NCBI GenBank assembly: GCA_963841855.1
Contig: CAWJEJ010000003.1
Coordinates: 434,001 to 498,000, forward strand
DNA: 64,000 bases
From: CAXBBB01 sp963841855
GTDB taxonomy: Bacteria > Bacteroidota > Rhodothermia > Rhodothermales > BA12
Reading direction: 5' to 3'
The notes below the pieces were generated by a model. The model was given only the letters and a program-made list of their open reading frames with translations, did not search any database and was not told where the DNA came from. How positions within the stretch are numbered: position 1 is the first letter of the stretch; each line of letters opens with the position of its first letter. The translations under genes and the position numbers were made by a program. Shown piece after piece: positions 25,197-33,145 of the stretch.

Positions 25197-28100
25197 ATGA
25201 GCGACCAGTTTCAGATCCAGGCCGATTTCAAGCCGACCGGCGATCAGCCCCGCGCCATCCGCGAACTCGTCGACGGCCTCAAGCGCAAGGACAAGTATCA
25301 GACGCTGCTGGGGGCCACGGGTACGGGCAAGAGCGTCGGATACGACGATCCGGTGTTCATTGAGGACGCTACGGAGTCCGAGCCGCGCACACGCGTAACC
25401 GAGATCGGCCCTCTCATCGATGCGGCGTTCGAGACGCACGCGGATCGGATCATCGCGGACGGAGAGCACCACGTCGTATCGCTACCGCAAGGAGCCTACC
25501 GGACGCAGGCGTTCGACCCCAAGACGGGGCAAGTGCGCATGGCGGACGTTTCAGCGTTCACTCGTCACGCGGCTCCCGATACGATGTATCGGCTCACGAC
25601 CTCGTGCGGCCGAACGGTTTCGCTGACGGGGAATCACAACCTATGGGTCCTGCGCGATGGTGCGCTGTGCCTCATCGAGACGGACGATCTTCGAGAGAGT
25701 GATGCGCTGCCGCTCCCCGAGTGTCTTCCCAGATCTGAGGCTAAGCAGCATGCCGACCTCCTGGGCGAAGCGCCGGGAAGTGGTTGGCGCGTCGAAGCAG
25801 GTAGCTTGCTGGCGGCCTTCGCCAAGGATCGAGGAGCGTCCGCTCTTGCCACTCCGCTTCGCTCCGCAGGGGTGAGATCGCCGTACGTAGCGATGTTCGA
25901 CGCGCGTGGCGAAAGTGGATCGCTGTCTCGCCCTCAATTACGGCATGTGCTGGCGCAAACGGATGGTCTAGGCAAAACGTGGCACTCGTCCCTCTCGCGC
26001 ATCCGAGTGGGGAGTGGCAGAAATAGCCTCCCTACTCAACTTCCGCTGACGACCGGATTCTTACGCCTGCTCGGTCTCTACATCGCTGAAGGGCACGCTA
26101 CGACGCAGTACGTCTTGTTTTCCAATCACGACGCGAGCGTACGGGCCGATCTATTCGAGGCGCTGGGCCATCTCGGACTGACCTATTCGATCCGCCCCAA
26201 CACCGACGTGCAGGTCAACTCCACGTCGCTGGCTCGTTTGCTGCGTTCGTGGTGCGGGCACGGATCGAGCTGGAAGCACCTTCCCTATTTCTGGCCTCAC
26301 CTGTCGGATGCCCAGCTCGGCGCACTGCTCGGTGCGTATTACGACGGCGACGGTACGGTCGGAAAAGCCAGCGAGGTGACCGTTACGACGGCGAGCGAGC
26401 GCCTCGCCTCCGACGTGATGTACGCGCTACTTCGGCTCGGCATCTGGGCGCGTTCTAAGCCGCGTCGCAAGCGTGCCACCAACAGCGATCACGCAGGCGC
26501 GACGTATCAGCAAGTCACGGTTTCCGGGCAAGAAGACATTCGCCGGTTTCGGTCCGTCGTCGGCTTCACCATCGACTACAAAAAAGAGTGGCTGAACCGT
26601 GAGTGCAGTCGCAATGGCAACTCCAACGTCGACGTTGTCCCCATCGACGGTGCCCTGCTGCGCTCCGTACGAACCGACGCCGGACTCTGCGCACGCGAGC
26701 TTGGTGCCCTCGTCGGGGTGACGCGTTCGGCGATTCAGTCGTACGAAACCGTCACGCGTCGCCCAGGCCGCTCGACGCTACGCCGCATCTGCGACGCGCT
26801 CCGCACGCACCTTCCAGACGATGAGCGGGTCGAAGCGCTGGCTGGCCTCGCACGCGTCCGATGGACCGGAGTGACGTCGCTCGAACGCATCGCCTACGAC
26901 CATCCGTACGTCTACGATTTCACCGTTCCCGGTCCCGAGACGTTCGTCGCCGGGCGAGGTGGGTTGTTCGTCCACAATACGTTTACGGCCAGCAACGTCG
27001 TCCAGCAGGTGCAGCGGCCGACGCTCGTGATGAGTCACAACAAGACGCTCGCGGCGCAGCTTTATGCCGAACTGAAAGGCTTTTTCCCCGACAATGCCGT
27101 CGAGTTTTTCATCTCGTACTACGACTACTACCAGCCCGAAGCCTACATCGTCCACTCGGATACCTACATCGAGAAGGACATGGCGATCAACGAGAAGATC
27201 GACCGGCTGAGGCTGCGCGCGACGAGCGCACTCGTGAGCGGCAGGCGCGACGTGATCGTGGTCGCATCGGTGTCGTGCATCTACGGGCTGGGATCGCCCG
27301 ACGAGTACAAGAGCCAGATCGTCCAGTTGCGCGCCGGTCGGCGGATCGAGCGCGACGACATGCTCCGCAGCCTGGTCGACATCTTTTATAGCCGCAACGA
27401 CATCGAGTTCACGCCCGGCAACTTCCGCGTCCGAGGCGACGTGGTCGAGATCTTTCCGGCCTACTTGGAAGACATCGCCTACCGCGTCTCGATGTGGGGC
27501 GACGAGATCGAGCGGCTGACCATCTTCGACCCGCTGACGGGCAAGGACATCAGCGAGGAGCAGTTGCTGACCGTCTACCCGGCACGCATTTTCGTGACGC
27601 CCAAGGACAAGCTCGAGAAGGCGATGCACACCATCGCCGAGGAGCTGAAGTGGCGCCTAGCCATCCTGCGCGACGAAGGCAAAGTGCTCGAAGCCGCACG
27701 CCTCGAACAGCGGACCATGTTCGACTTAGAGATGATGAAAGAAGTCGGCTACTGCGCGGGCATCGAGAACTACAGCCGCCACATGACCGGCCAGAAACCC
27801 GGCCAGCGCCCCTACTGCCTGTTCGACTACTTCCCCGACGACTACCTGCTGCTGATCGACGAGAGCCACGTCAGCATTCCCCAAGTGCGCGCGATGTACA
27901 ACGGCGACCGGGCGCGCAAACTCAGCCTCGTCGAGCACGGCTTCCGCCTGCCCAGCGCGCTCGACAACCGGCCGATGACGTTCGAGGAGTACGAGGCCAA
28001 GCACAACCAGGCCATCTTCATCAGCGCGACCCCGGGCGATTACGAGCTGGAGAAGAGCGACGGCGTGTTCGTCGAGCAGGTCATCCGTCCGACCGGCATC

Positions 28101-28910
28101 CCCGACCCCGTCGTCGAGATCCGCCCCATCGAAGGCCAGATCGACGACCTGCTGGACGAGATCCGCATCGTGATCGCGCGCAAGGAGCGGACGCTCGTCA
28201 CGACTCTGACCAAGCGCATGGCCGAGGACCTGGCCGAATATCTGGACAGCTTTGGCATTCCCGTCCGCTACCTCCACTCGGACATCGACGCCCTGGAGCG
28301 CGTCGACATCCTGCGCGACCTACGGCTGGGCGTGTTCGACGTGCTGATCGGCGTCAACCTGCTGCGTGAGGGTCTGGACCTACCCGAAGTCTCGCTCGTC
28401 GCCATCCTCGACGCCGACAAAGAAGGCTTCTTGCGCAGCGACCGCTCTCTGATCCAAACGGCCGGACGCGCCGCTCGCAACACCAACAGCAAAGTCGTCA
28501 TGTACGCCGACCGCATTACGGGTTCGATGCAGCGCATGATGGACGAGACCGAGCGTAGGCGCGAACTCCAACTCGCCTACAACGAGAAGCACGGCATCGT
28601 CCCCCAGACCGTCAAGAAGAGCCGCGACGCCATCCTGAAGGGCACGCAGGTCGCCGACGAAAAGTACCGCGACGAGTCGACGCCCCAACGCCAGGGCCAG
28701 GCCGAGTATCAGAACAAGAGCCAGTACGCCATCGCCGCCGACCCGCTCGTCAAGTACTTGACGCCCGCCCAAAAAGGCGATCTGGTCGTCCAGATGACGC
28801 GCGAGATGGAAGAGGCCGCCGAGAGCCTGGAGTTCGAACGCGCCGCCGACCTGCGCGACCAGATCGACGCGCTCGAAGCGCAGATCAAAGAGGAGCGGGC
28901 GAAAGCATGA
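25197..28910 (+). CDS. uvrB: Excinuclease ABC subunit B containing an intein
   Basis: UvrB is the damage-verifying helicase of nucleotide excision repair. The ATG at 25197 (MSDQFQIQADFKPTGDQ) is the conserved family start. The precursor is 1237 aa; removal of the 549-aa intein (25332-26978) leaves 688 aa, the normal UvrB size. The extein joins as LLGATGTGK/TFTASNVV, restoring Walker A. The rest has YYDYYQPEAYIV, ASVSCIYGLG (beta-hairpin region), FVTPKDKLEKAM, LIDESHVSIPQ, GVNLLREGLDLPEV and the C-terminal UVR motif for UvrC contact (FERAADLRDQIDALEAQI). Without splicing the ATPase would be dead. Extra copies of the UVR-coding end follow at 28941 and 29786. Confidence 0.97.
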   Translation: MSDQFQIQADFKPTGDQPRAIRELVDGLKRKDKYQTLLGATGTGKSVGYDDPVFIEDATESEPRTRVTEIGPLIDAAFETHADRIIADGEHHVVSLPQGAYRTQAFDPKTGQVRMADVSAFTRHAAPDTMYRLTTSCGRTVSLTGNHNLWVLRDGALCLIETDDLRESDALPLPECLPRSEAKQHADLLGEAPGSGWRVEAGSLLAAFAKDRGASALATPLRSAGVRSPYVAMFDARGESGSLSRPQLRHVLAQTDGLGKTWHSSLSRIRVGSGRNSLPTQLPLTTGFLRLLGLYIAEGHATTQYVLFSNHDASVRADLFEALGHLGLTYSIRPNTDVQVNSTSLARLLRSWCGHGSSWKHLPYFWPHLSDAQLGALLGAYYDGDGTVGKASEVTVTTASERLASDVMYALLRLGIWARSKPRRKRATNSDHAGATYQQVTVSGQEDIRRFRSVVGFTIDYKKEWLNRECSRNGNSNVDVVPIDGALLRSVRTDAGLCARELGALVGVTRSAIQSYETVTRRPGRSTLRRICDALRTHLPDDERVEALAGLARVRWTGVTSLERIAYDHPYVYDFTVPGPETFVAGRGGLFVHNTFTASNVVQQVQRPTLVMSHNKTLAAQLYAELKGFFPDNAVEFFISYYDYYQPEAYIVHSDTYIEKDMAINEKIDRLRLRATSALVSGRRDVIVVASVSCIYGLGSPDEYKSQIVQLRAGRRIERDDMLRSLVDIFYSRNDIEFTPGNFRVRGDVVEIFPAYLEDIAYRVSMWGDEIERLTIFDPLTGKDISEEQLLTVYPARIFVTPKDKLEKAMHTIAEELKWRLAILRDEGKVLEAARLEQRTMFDLEMMKEVGYCAGIENYSRHMTGQKPGQRPYCLFDYFPDDYLLLIDESHVSIPQVRAMYNGDRARKLSLVEHGFRLPSALDNRPMTFEEYEAKHNQAIFISATPGDYELEKSDGVFVEQVIRPTGIPDPVVEIRPIEGQIDDLLDEIRIVIARKERTLVTTLTKRMAEDLAEYLDSFGIPVRYLHSDIDALERVDILRDLRLGVFDVLIGVNLLREGLDLPEVSLVAILDADKEGFLRSDRSLIQTAGRAARNTNSKVVMYADRITGSMQRMMDETERRRELQLAYNEKHGIVPQTVKKSRDAILKGTQVADEKYRDESTPQRQGQAEYQNKSQYAIAADPLVKYLTPAQKGDLVVQMTREMEEAAESLEFERAADLRDQIDALEAQIKEERAKA
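25332..26978 (+). mobile_element. Intein with LAGLIDADG endonuclease in the UvrB Walker A motif
   Basis: 549 codons in frame inside uvrB. Splice block A is SVGYDDPVFIED (Ser1), block B is GRTVSLTGNHNLWVL with the T-x-x-H motif, block F is VYDFTVPGPETFVAG and block G is LFVHN, followed by extein Thr as +1 nucleophile. All canonical splicing residues are therefore present. The homing endonuclease has two LAGLIDADG-type motifs, LGLYIAEG (~residue 247) and LLGAYYDGDG (~residue 331). An XRE-like helix-turn-helix (LGALVGVTRSAIQSYE, ~residue 460) sits between the endonuclease and block F. The insertion point lies between the P-loop Lys and Thr, a site type used by inteins in other ATPases. Confidence 0.93.
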
Positions 28911-28940
28911 CCTCCTCGATCAACCCAGACCCACCACGCG

Positions 28941-29003
28941 CCTCGGGCCTGCGCGACCAGATCGACGCGCTCGAAGCGCGGATCGAAGAGGAGCAGGCCA
29001 AGG
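28941..29003 (+). repeat. Second copy of the uvrB 3' end (UVR motif), non-functional
   Basis: This stretch translates as LRDQIDALEARIEEEQAK, nearly the last residues of UvrB, and shares a 31-base identical run with uvrB 28849-28879. It begins about 30 bases after the uvrB stop and has no start codon or conserved frame of its own, so it is a duplicated tail. Confidence 0.8.
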
Positions 29004-29055
29004 GCATAGCAACCGCCAGCCGAGCGCCCCGTTGGCTCTGGAAAACATCACCTCG

Positions 29056-29322
29056 GTGACACTCACTCTGCTCATCCCCGATACAGCGACTATCGACGAG
29101 CGGTTTGCGCGCGAGGCATTGGTCGCGATCCTCTAGACCAACGGAAAACTGTCGGGCTACGAAGCGCGGCAGAGTCTCGGTCTTTCTCGGCGCGCATTTG
29201 AAGAGATGTTGCCGCAGTACGGCGTGTCGATTTTTGCCGGTACAGACGAGGAGATGGCGACCGAGTTGAACGCGTCATCTCGCCTCTCCGCATCGAAATC
29301 GTCAGCGACACCGGGCCGCTGA
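29056..29322 (+). pseudogene. UPF0175-family antitoxin pseudogene
   Basis: From GTG 29056 the frame reads VTLTLLIPDTATIDERFARE and then ALVAIL, and is cut by TAG at 29134-29136. Beyond the stop the same frame continues with GKLSGYEARQSLGLSRRAFE and EMLPQYGVSIFAGTDEEM. This matches UPF0175 antitoxins, whose normal sequence here is ALxLYxxGKLSxxxAAxLLGLSR, so the stop replaces a Tyr-type codon. The frame runs into the start of the adjoining DUF3368 remnant, as expected for an overlapping toxin-antitoxin pair. As it stands the antitoxin is truncated. Confidence 0.7.
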
Positions 29323-29782
29323 TCTCGATGGAGAAGGTGCCGGGCGTCGTCCCCTTGCTCCGCCGGATGTACGGCTGTGTGCTCGTTCCTCCCACTGTAT
29401 TAGGAGAACTGGCCGTTGATCTATTTGCGACCGGTGAGGCCTACCTGGCGGCTCATAACCTGACCGGTTGGGTGCAAGCGGCAGTGCCTGCACCAACGCT
29501 ACCGGTGACCAGCCGCTTGGATCTTGGAGAGCGTGGGGCGATTTCGCTCGCACACGAACACGCGGACTTCCTCTGCTGATCGAAGAGCGTTTGGAAAGAA
29601 CCATCGCCCGCGATCTCGGCTTGGACTTCTCAGAGATAGCAAGTCAACTCGTACGAGCAGTGCGGAATGATTTCGCGACGCCCAGTAGAGCAATAGTGCT
29701 GCTGGCCCAGCTGCGCGCTGCCGGACGCATCGACAAGACGACGCTCGACCACCTGAGCGCTGGGCTGCAAGAGGCGACCTGA
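29286..29782 (+). pseudogene. DUF3368 PIN-like toxin pseudogene (frameshifted)
   Basis: The N terminus, LRIEIVSDTGPLISMEKVPG, followed by VLVPPTVLGEL and LDLGERGAISLAHEHADFL, matches DUF3368 PIN-domain nucleases, the usual partners of UPF0175 antitoxins, including the acidic residues SDTGPL and GE..AI. The frame then closes at 29579, while the expected continuation, LLIEERLERTIARDLGLDF, lies in the next frame from about 29565, so one frameshift separates them. The last ~40 residues do not match the family well. No start codon is evident at 29286. It is an inactive ribonuclease-toxin remnant. Confidence 0.65.
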
Positions 29783-29785
29783 CCG

Positions 29786-29864
29786 CGCGAGTTCGAGCGC
29801 GCCGCCAGCTTGCGCGATCAGATCGACGCGTTGGAGGCGCAGATCCAGGAGGAGCGAGCGAAGG
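29786..29864 (+). repeat. Third copy of the uvrB 3' end, non-functional
   Basis: Translates as EFERAASLRDQIDALEAQIQ and then EERAK, almost the exact C terminus of UvrB (28831-28907) with scattered silent and missense changes. It follows directly on the toxin remnant. The frame runs on for another 30 codons of unrelated sequence. From here to 29964 nothing else can be assigned. Confidence 0.8.
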
Positions 29865-29964
29865 TGTGGCGTTCTGTTGGACAATTTTCCTCACGGTCGC
29901 ACTTCACCAAACATCTCGATCAGGACAGAGACAAAGTCACATTCATTCGAGATGAGAGAATTGA

Positions 29965-31325
29965 CTAAGCTACTTGGTCTTCTATGATTCTAATCATACG
30001 CTCCAATACTTGGGTGACGATAGCGCTGACTAGATCGTCGTAATGCTCCGTGTTGAGCGGAAGCAACATCTCATGCTCATGAGGATCAATATCACCTCCA
30101 AAGATCGATGGGTTGACGATGACTCTCCCCTTCACACTTGCACCTGAGTCACCGACGACTACGGCTACTGCAGCTTGAATGGTGAACGAAGGTTCGGATT
30201 CCAGTTCGATGAACTTGACTATCGAGTCGACTTCCTCCCAGTCTTCGGGCAACTCAATAGTCTTGATAGGCGGTTTCAGATCGTTCGTCCCGCTCTTTGC
30301 TGTAATTCGAATCCATGATGGTGCACGATCGAACAGGTCTGCTAATACAGCACTTTGCGAGATCATTCGGCGGTAAATCTCCTCGATTAGGTGCTCCGCT
30401 TTGGTCACCGTCACCCTGACATTTTCTTTAGCCCTTCCGCGACCTCGAACTGTCTTCGTCAACACCGCGACTCGCCGGCTGAACGCATCCGGGTCTGGCT
30501 CTCCTTTTAGCGCACGCAGGTACAACTGCATCGTCGTCTCCAACTCCTCGGCGATGAATAGCGCGAACGGTTGTCGTCGCCCGCGTCGGCTTGGGCGAGG
30601 GCGCCGAAGTAAGCGTCGCGGCGCTCGTTGTGAATGACGGCGGGCGGGTATCCAGCGCGCATCAGGAGCAGGTTCATCAGCACGCGCGAGGTGCGGCCGT
30701 TGCCGTCGGCGAAAGGGTGGATCTCGACCAGTCCATGATGAAGGCCTGAGGCCGCAGATAGAATGTGCGCCTCGCCGTCATCGACCTGTGCCATCCAGGT
30801 AGCGTAACTGTCCATCAGATCCTGCATCTTGGCAGGCGTCTCTTCGGGCGTCGCGTAGTAGTGCATCTCGCCGGTCGCCGTGCGTACGTGATTGGGGTGC
30901 TCCTTGAACCGGCCGCTGCGACCCGTTCGCGTAATGCGCTCGCCGTCCGGCGTTTCGGCCTTGATCTCGTACGTGTCCCCCATCAGCACTTGGTGGATCT
31001 CGCGGATGCGCTGGAGGGTCAGGTCTTCACCCGTCTTGGCGAACGACTCGAGGTAATCGATGGCCTCGCGGTGCTGCTTGATGTCGAGGTGATCGCGCAG
31101 CGGTTTGCCGTGCGCGGTGACGCCGTGGAGCAGCAGAGCACGCGTCTCGCCGTAGTCGAGCGAGTTGCCTTCGATGGCGTTGCTGTGGTACGTCCATTCG
31201 AGTCGAAGTCGCTGTATCGCCCGTCCGAGCACGTCGCTGGGCAGCGGACGGAGGGCGTCGATCTCAGCGCTGAGGGCGTCGACGCGTTGGAGAGCAGCAG
31301 CTAGTCGAGGCGAAGAAGCGCTCAT
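29965..31325 (-). CDS. Fic-domain protein (frameshifted near 30570)
   Basis: Residues 1-240 are a Fic domain: inhibitory motif SNAIEGN (residues 48-54), TGRSGRFKEHPNHV, and the active site HPFADGNGRTSR at residues 203-214. Fic enzymes transfer AMP or other phosphate groups to target proteins. After GDDN the frame goes out of register; the expected continuation, QPFALFIAEELETTMQLYLR, is found in the neighbouring frame and runs to 29965. The second part carries a ~170-residue C-terminal region I do not recognise and which is visibly less GC-rich. Either the gene is broken or one base is wrong near 30566-30575. The inhibitory motif within the same chain suggests self-regulation. Confidence 0.75.
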
Positions 31326-31423
31326 GCCGGATGTTCAGTTGGTTGACCAAGTGTACGCCTCCGCCGTCGACCCGGTCGAGGTGCGCGCATTGACCTCGAA
31401 TGTCCTCCAAACAACTCCAAACA

Positions 31424-31457
31424 AAACGGCTCGCCCCCAGTCGGAGGCGAGCCGTTT
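31424..31457 (-). terminator. Intrinsic terminator of the SYLF lipoprotein gene
   Basis: AAACGGCTCGCC (31424-31435) pairs with GGCGAGCCGTTT (31446-31457). Read on the minus strand it follows the SYLF stop codon by about 20 bases and is followed by TTTTGTTTGG, a good terminator shape. Confidence 0.75.
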
Positions 31458-31477
31458 GGCAAGAAGTGCGATCGCAT

Positions 31478-32137
31478 TCAGTTACCCAGCACGGCTTTCA
31501 AGCGGTCGACGGTGCGGCGGGCATTGCCGGTGTCGCCTTGGAAGAGGCTAGCAGTGTCGCCCTCGTCCACGTCGATCTGCGCGCCGCTCAGGGCTAGGCT
31601 GGCGAACGCGCCACGCGAGCGGGCATACGAGATGATTTCCGAGTTGAGTTCGGCGCTCGTAGCGGCTTCGGAGTCGCGCCCGTAGGGACCTGCCGAGATC
31701 GACACGTCGCCTCCCAGCTTGATCGTGCCACCGTCGGACACTTCGTCGGCGCTTTTGTCGGTCATGAAGAAGAGCATTACGTCGCTCTCTTGCCCGCCGA
31801 TCTGGAATCCGACGCTCAGGCCGGACATCTCGACGACAACCGGGTCCGACCAGCTGCCGTCGCTCATCCTACGCAGAAAGACGCCTTCGCCCGTACTTCC
31901 GCCGATGCCCAGCGCGGCGCGGATAACGCCCGGGAAGATGGCGACGCCTTCGGCGTCGGATCGGAGCGAGGCCGGAATGCCCAGGTTAGGCGTGTTGTAG
32001 ATCTCGTCGACGACCGTGGCGGCGCTTTGGACAAGGTCTACGTCCTCGCCCGGACTCGAACGATCGGGGAGCAGCGTGGAGCAGCCCGCCAGCGTCAGCA
32101 GTGCGAGGGCGAGCGGAAGGGAGAGGAGACGTTTCAT
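31478..32137 (-). CDS. SYLF/Ysc84-domain lipoprotein
   Basis: 219 aa. The ATG at 32137 gives a lipoprotein signal, MKRLLSLPLALALLTLAGCS (lipobox LAGC). The mature domain is SYLF: GVAIFPGVIRAALGIGGSTGEGV, VVEMSGLSVGFQIGGQESDVML, KLGGDVSISAGPYGRDSEA and SYARSRGAFASLALSGAQI. SYLF domains bind phosphoinositides in eukaryotes; bacterial versions are exported proteins of unknown role. Its terminator is at 31424-31457. Confidence 0.92.
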   Translation of the reverse strand: MKRLLSLPLALALLTLAGCSTLLPDRSSPGEDVDLVQSAATVVDEIYNTPNLGIPASLRSDAEGVAIFPGVIRAALGIGGSTGEGVFLRRMSDGSWSDPVVVEMSGLSVGFQIGGQESDVMLFFMTDKSADEVSDGGTIKLGGDVSISAGPYGRDSEAATSAELNSEIISYARSRGAFASLALSGAQIDVDEGDTASLFQGDTGNARRTVDRLKAVLGN

Positions 32138-32310
32138 GAGAGGTCGGTGGTGTGTGATGGGGGAGTGATACCCGGCACATCCGTTCTCAAGTTCGACGCG
32201 TGATCTCTTTCGGCAGAGACGTTGCACCTGTTGGAGCGGTGTTTCGCGGGCTGGCATGGGCGTGATCTTTGCTCGTGTCGTAGACTCTTGCAAATCAGCT
32301 GCTTAACCCT

Positions 32311-33108
32311 GTGGCCCGACTCCTCTGCCTGTTCCTCTTTCTGTGCGCCTGCGACGGCATGGTGGCGGCCGACCTGCCCGCTCAGCCCGACCTTCCTCAC
32401 CTGACGCCCGAGCAGCAGCGGCGCGTAGAGGCGTTGGTGTCGTTCTTCGAGCACAGCACGCTTGACAAGCAGTATGCCTACTGCTACGCCCTGGGCGACG
32501 GACGCGGCTACACGCTGGGGTGGATCGGCTTCACGACGTCGAGCGGGAGCGCTGCCGAAGTCGTCCGCCGCTACCGGCAGACGCGCGAACTGGCGCCCAT
32601 CGTCCGCTATCTGCCCGAGTTGGACCGGCTCAAGCAGGGATTTCAGGGCGACGTGTCCGGCCTCGACGGTTTTCCCGAAGCGTGGAAGCAGGCCGCCGCC
32701 GATCCGCAGTTTCAGGCGGCGCAAGACCAAGTGGCGCGCGACTGGTACTACGCTCCCGCTCAGCGCTACGGCGCTCAACTGGGCACCCAGACTCCGCTGG
32801 CTCTAGCCCTGCTCTACGACACCGCCATCCAGCACGGCGACGGCCACGACGCCGACGGACTCTCAGCCATTCTGGGACGCACCGGCGTGCCTCCCATCAG
32901 GGGGACCGACGAGACGGTTTGGCTGCACCGATTCGTTGCTGCGCGCCGGGCGACGCTGCTCGAACCGTCCAACGCGGCGACGCGGGCGGCATGGCGCGAG
33001 AGCGTGTGGCGCGTCGAGGTGTGGCAGCAGATTCTGGACGCCGAGCGGTATCAGCTGGGCCCCGACATCCGCGTGACGGGGAGCTGGTTCGACTTCCGCT
33101 TGCCCTAG
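32311..33108 (+). CDS. GH46 chitosanase, exported
   Basis: 265 aa from a GTG; an ATG at 32359 is an alternative but would remove the signal peptide. The N terminus ARLLCLFLFLCACDG looks like a signal, with LCAC a possible lipobox. The catalytic region LVSFFEHSTLDKQYAYCYAL followed by GDGRGYTLGWIGFTT aligns with GH46 chitosanases, with Glu in FFEHS as acid and Asp in GDGRGYT as base. The enzyme cleaves beta-1,4-glucosamine chains by an inverting mechanism. Other GH46 landmarks (DWYYAPAQRYG, LALALLYDTAIQHGDG) are present. A neighbouring chitin or glucosamine cluster is not seen. Confidence 0.9.
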   Translation: MARLLCLFLFLCACDGMVAADLPAQPDLPHLTPEQQRRVEALVSFFEHSTLDKQYAYCYALGDGRGYTLGWIGFTTSSGSAAEVVRRYRQTRELAPIVRYLPELDRLKQGFQGDVSGLDGFPEAWKQAAADPQFQAAQDQVARDWYYAPAQRYGAQLGTQTPLALALLYDTAIQHGDGHDADGLSAILGRTGVPPIRGTDETVWLHRFVAARRATLLEPSNAATRAAWRESVWRVEVWQQILDAERYQLGPDIRVTGSWFDFRLP

Positions 33109-33145
33109 CCTGCCGCCGTAGCTTGGCCGTCCACCCGACTCACCC

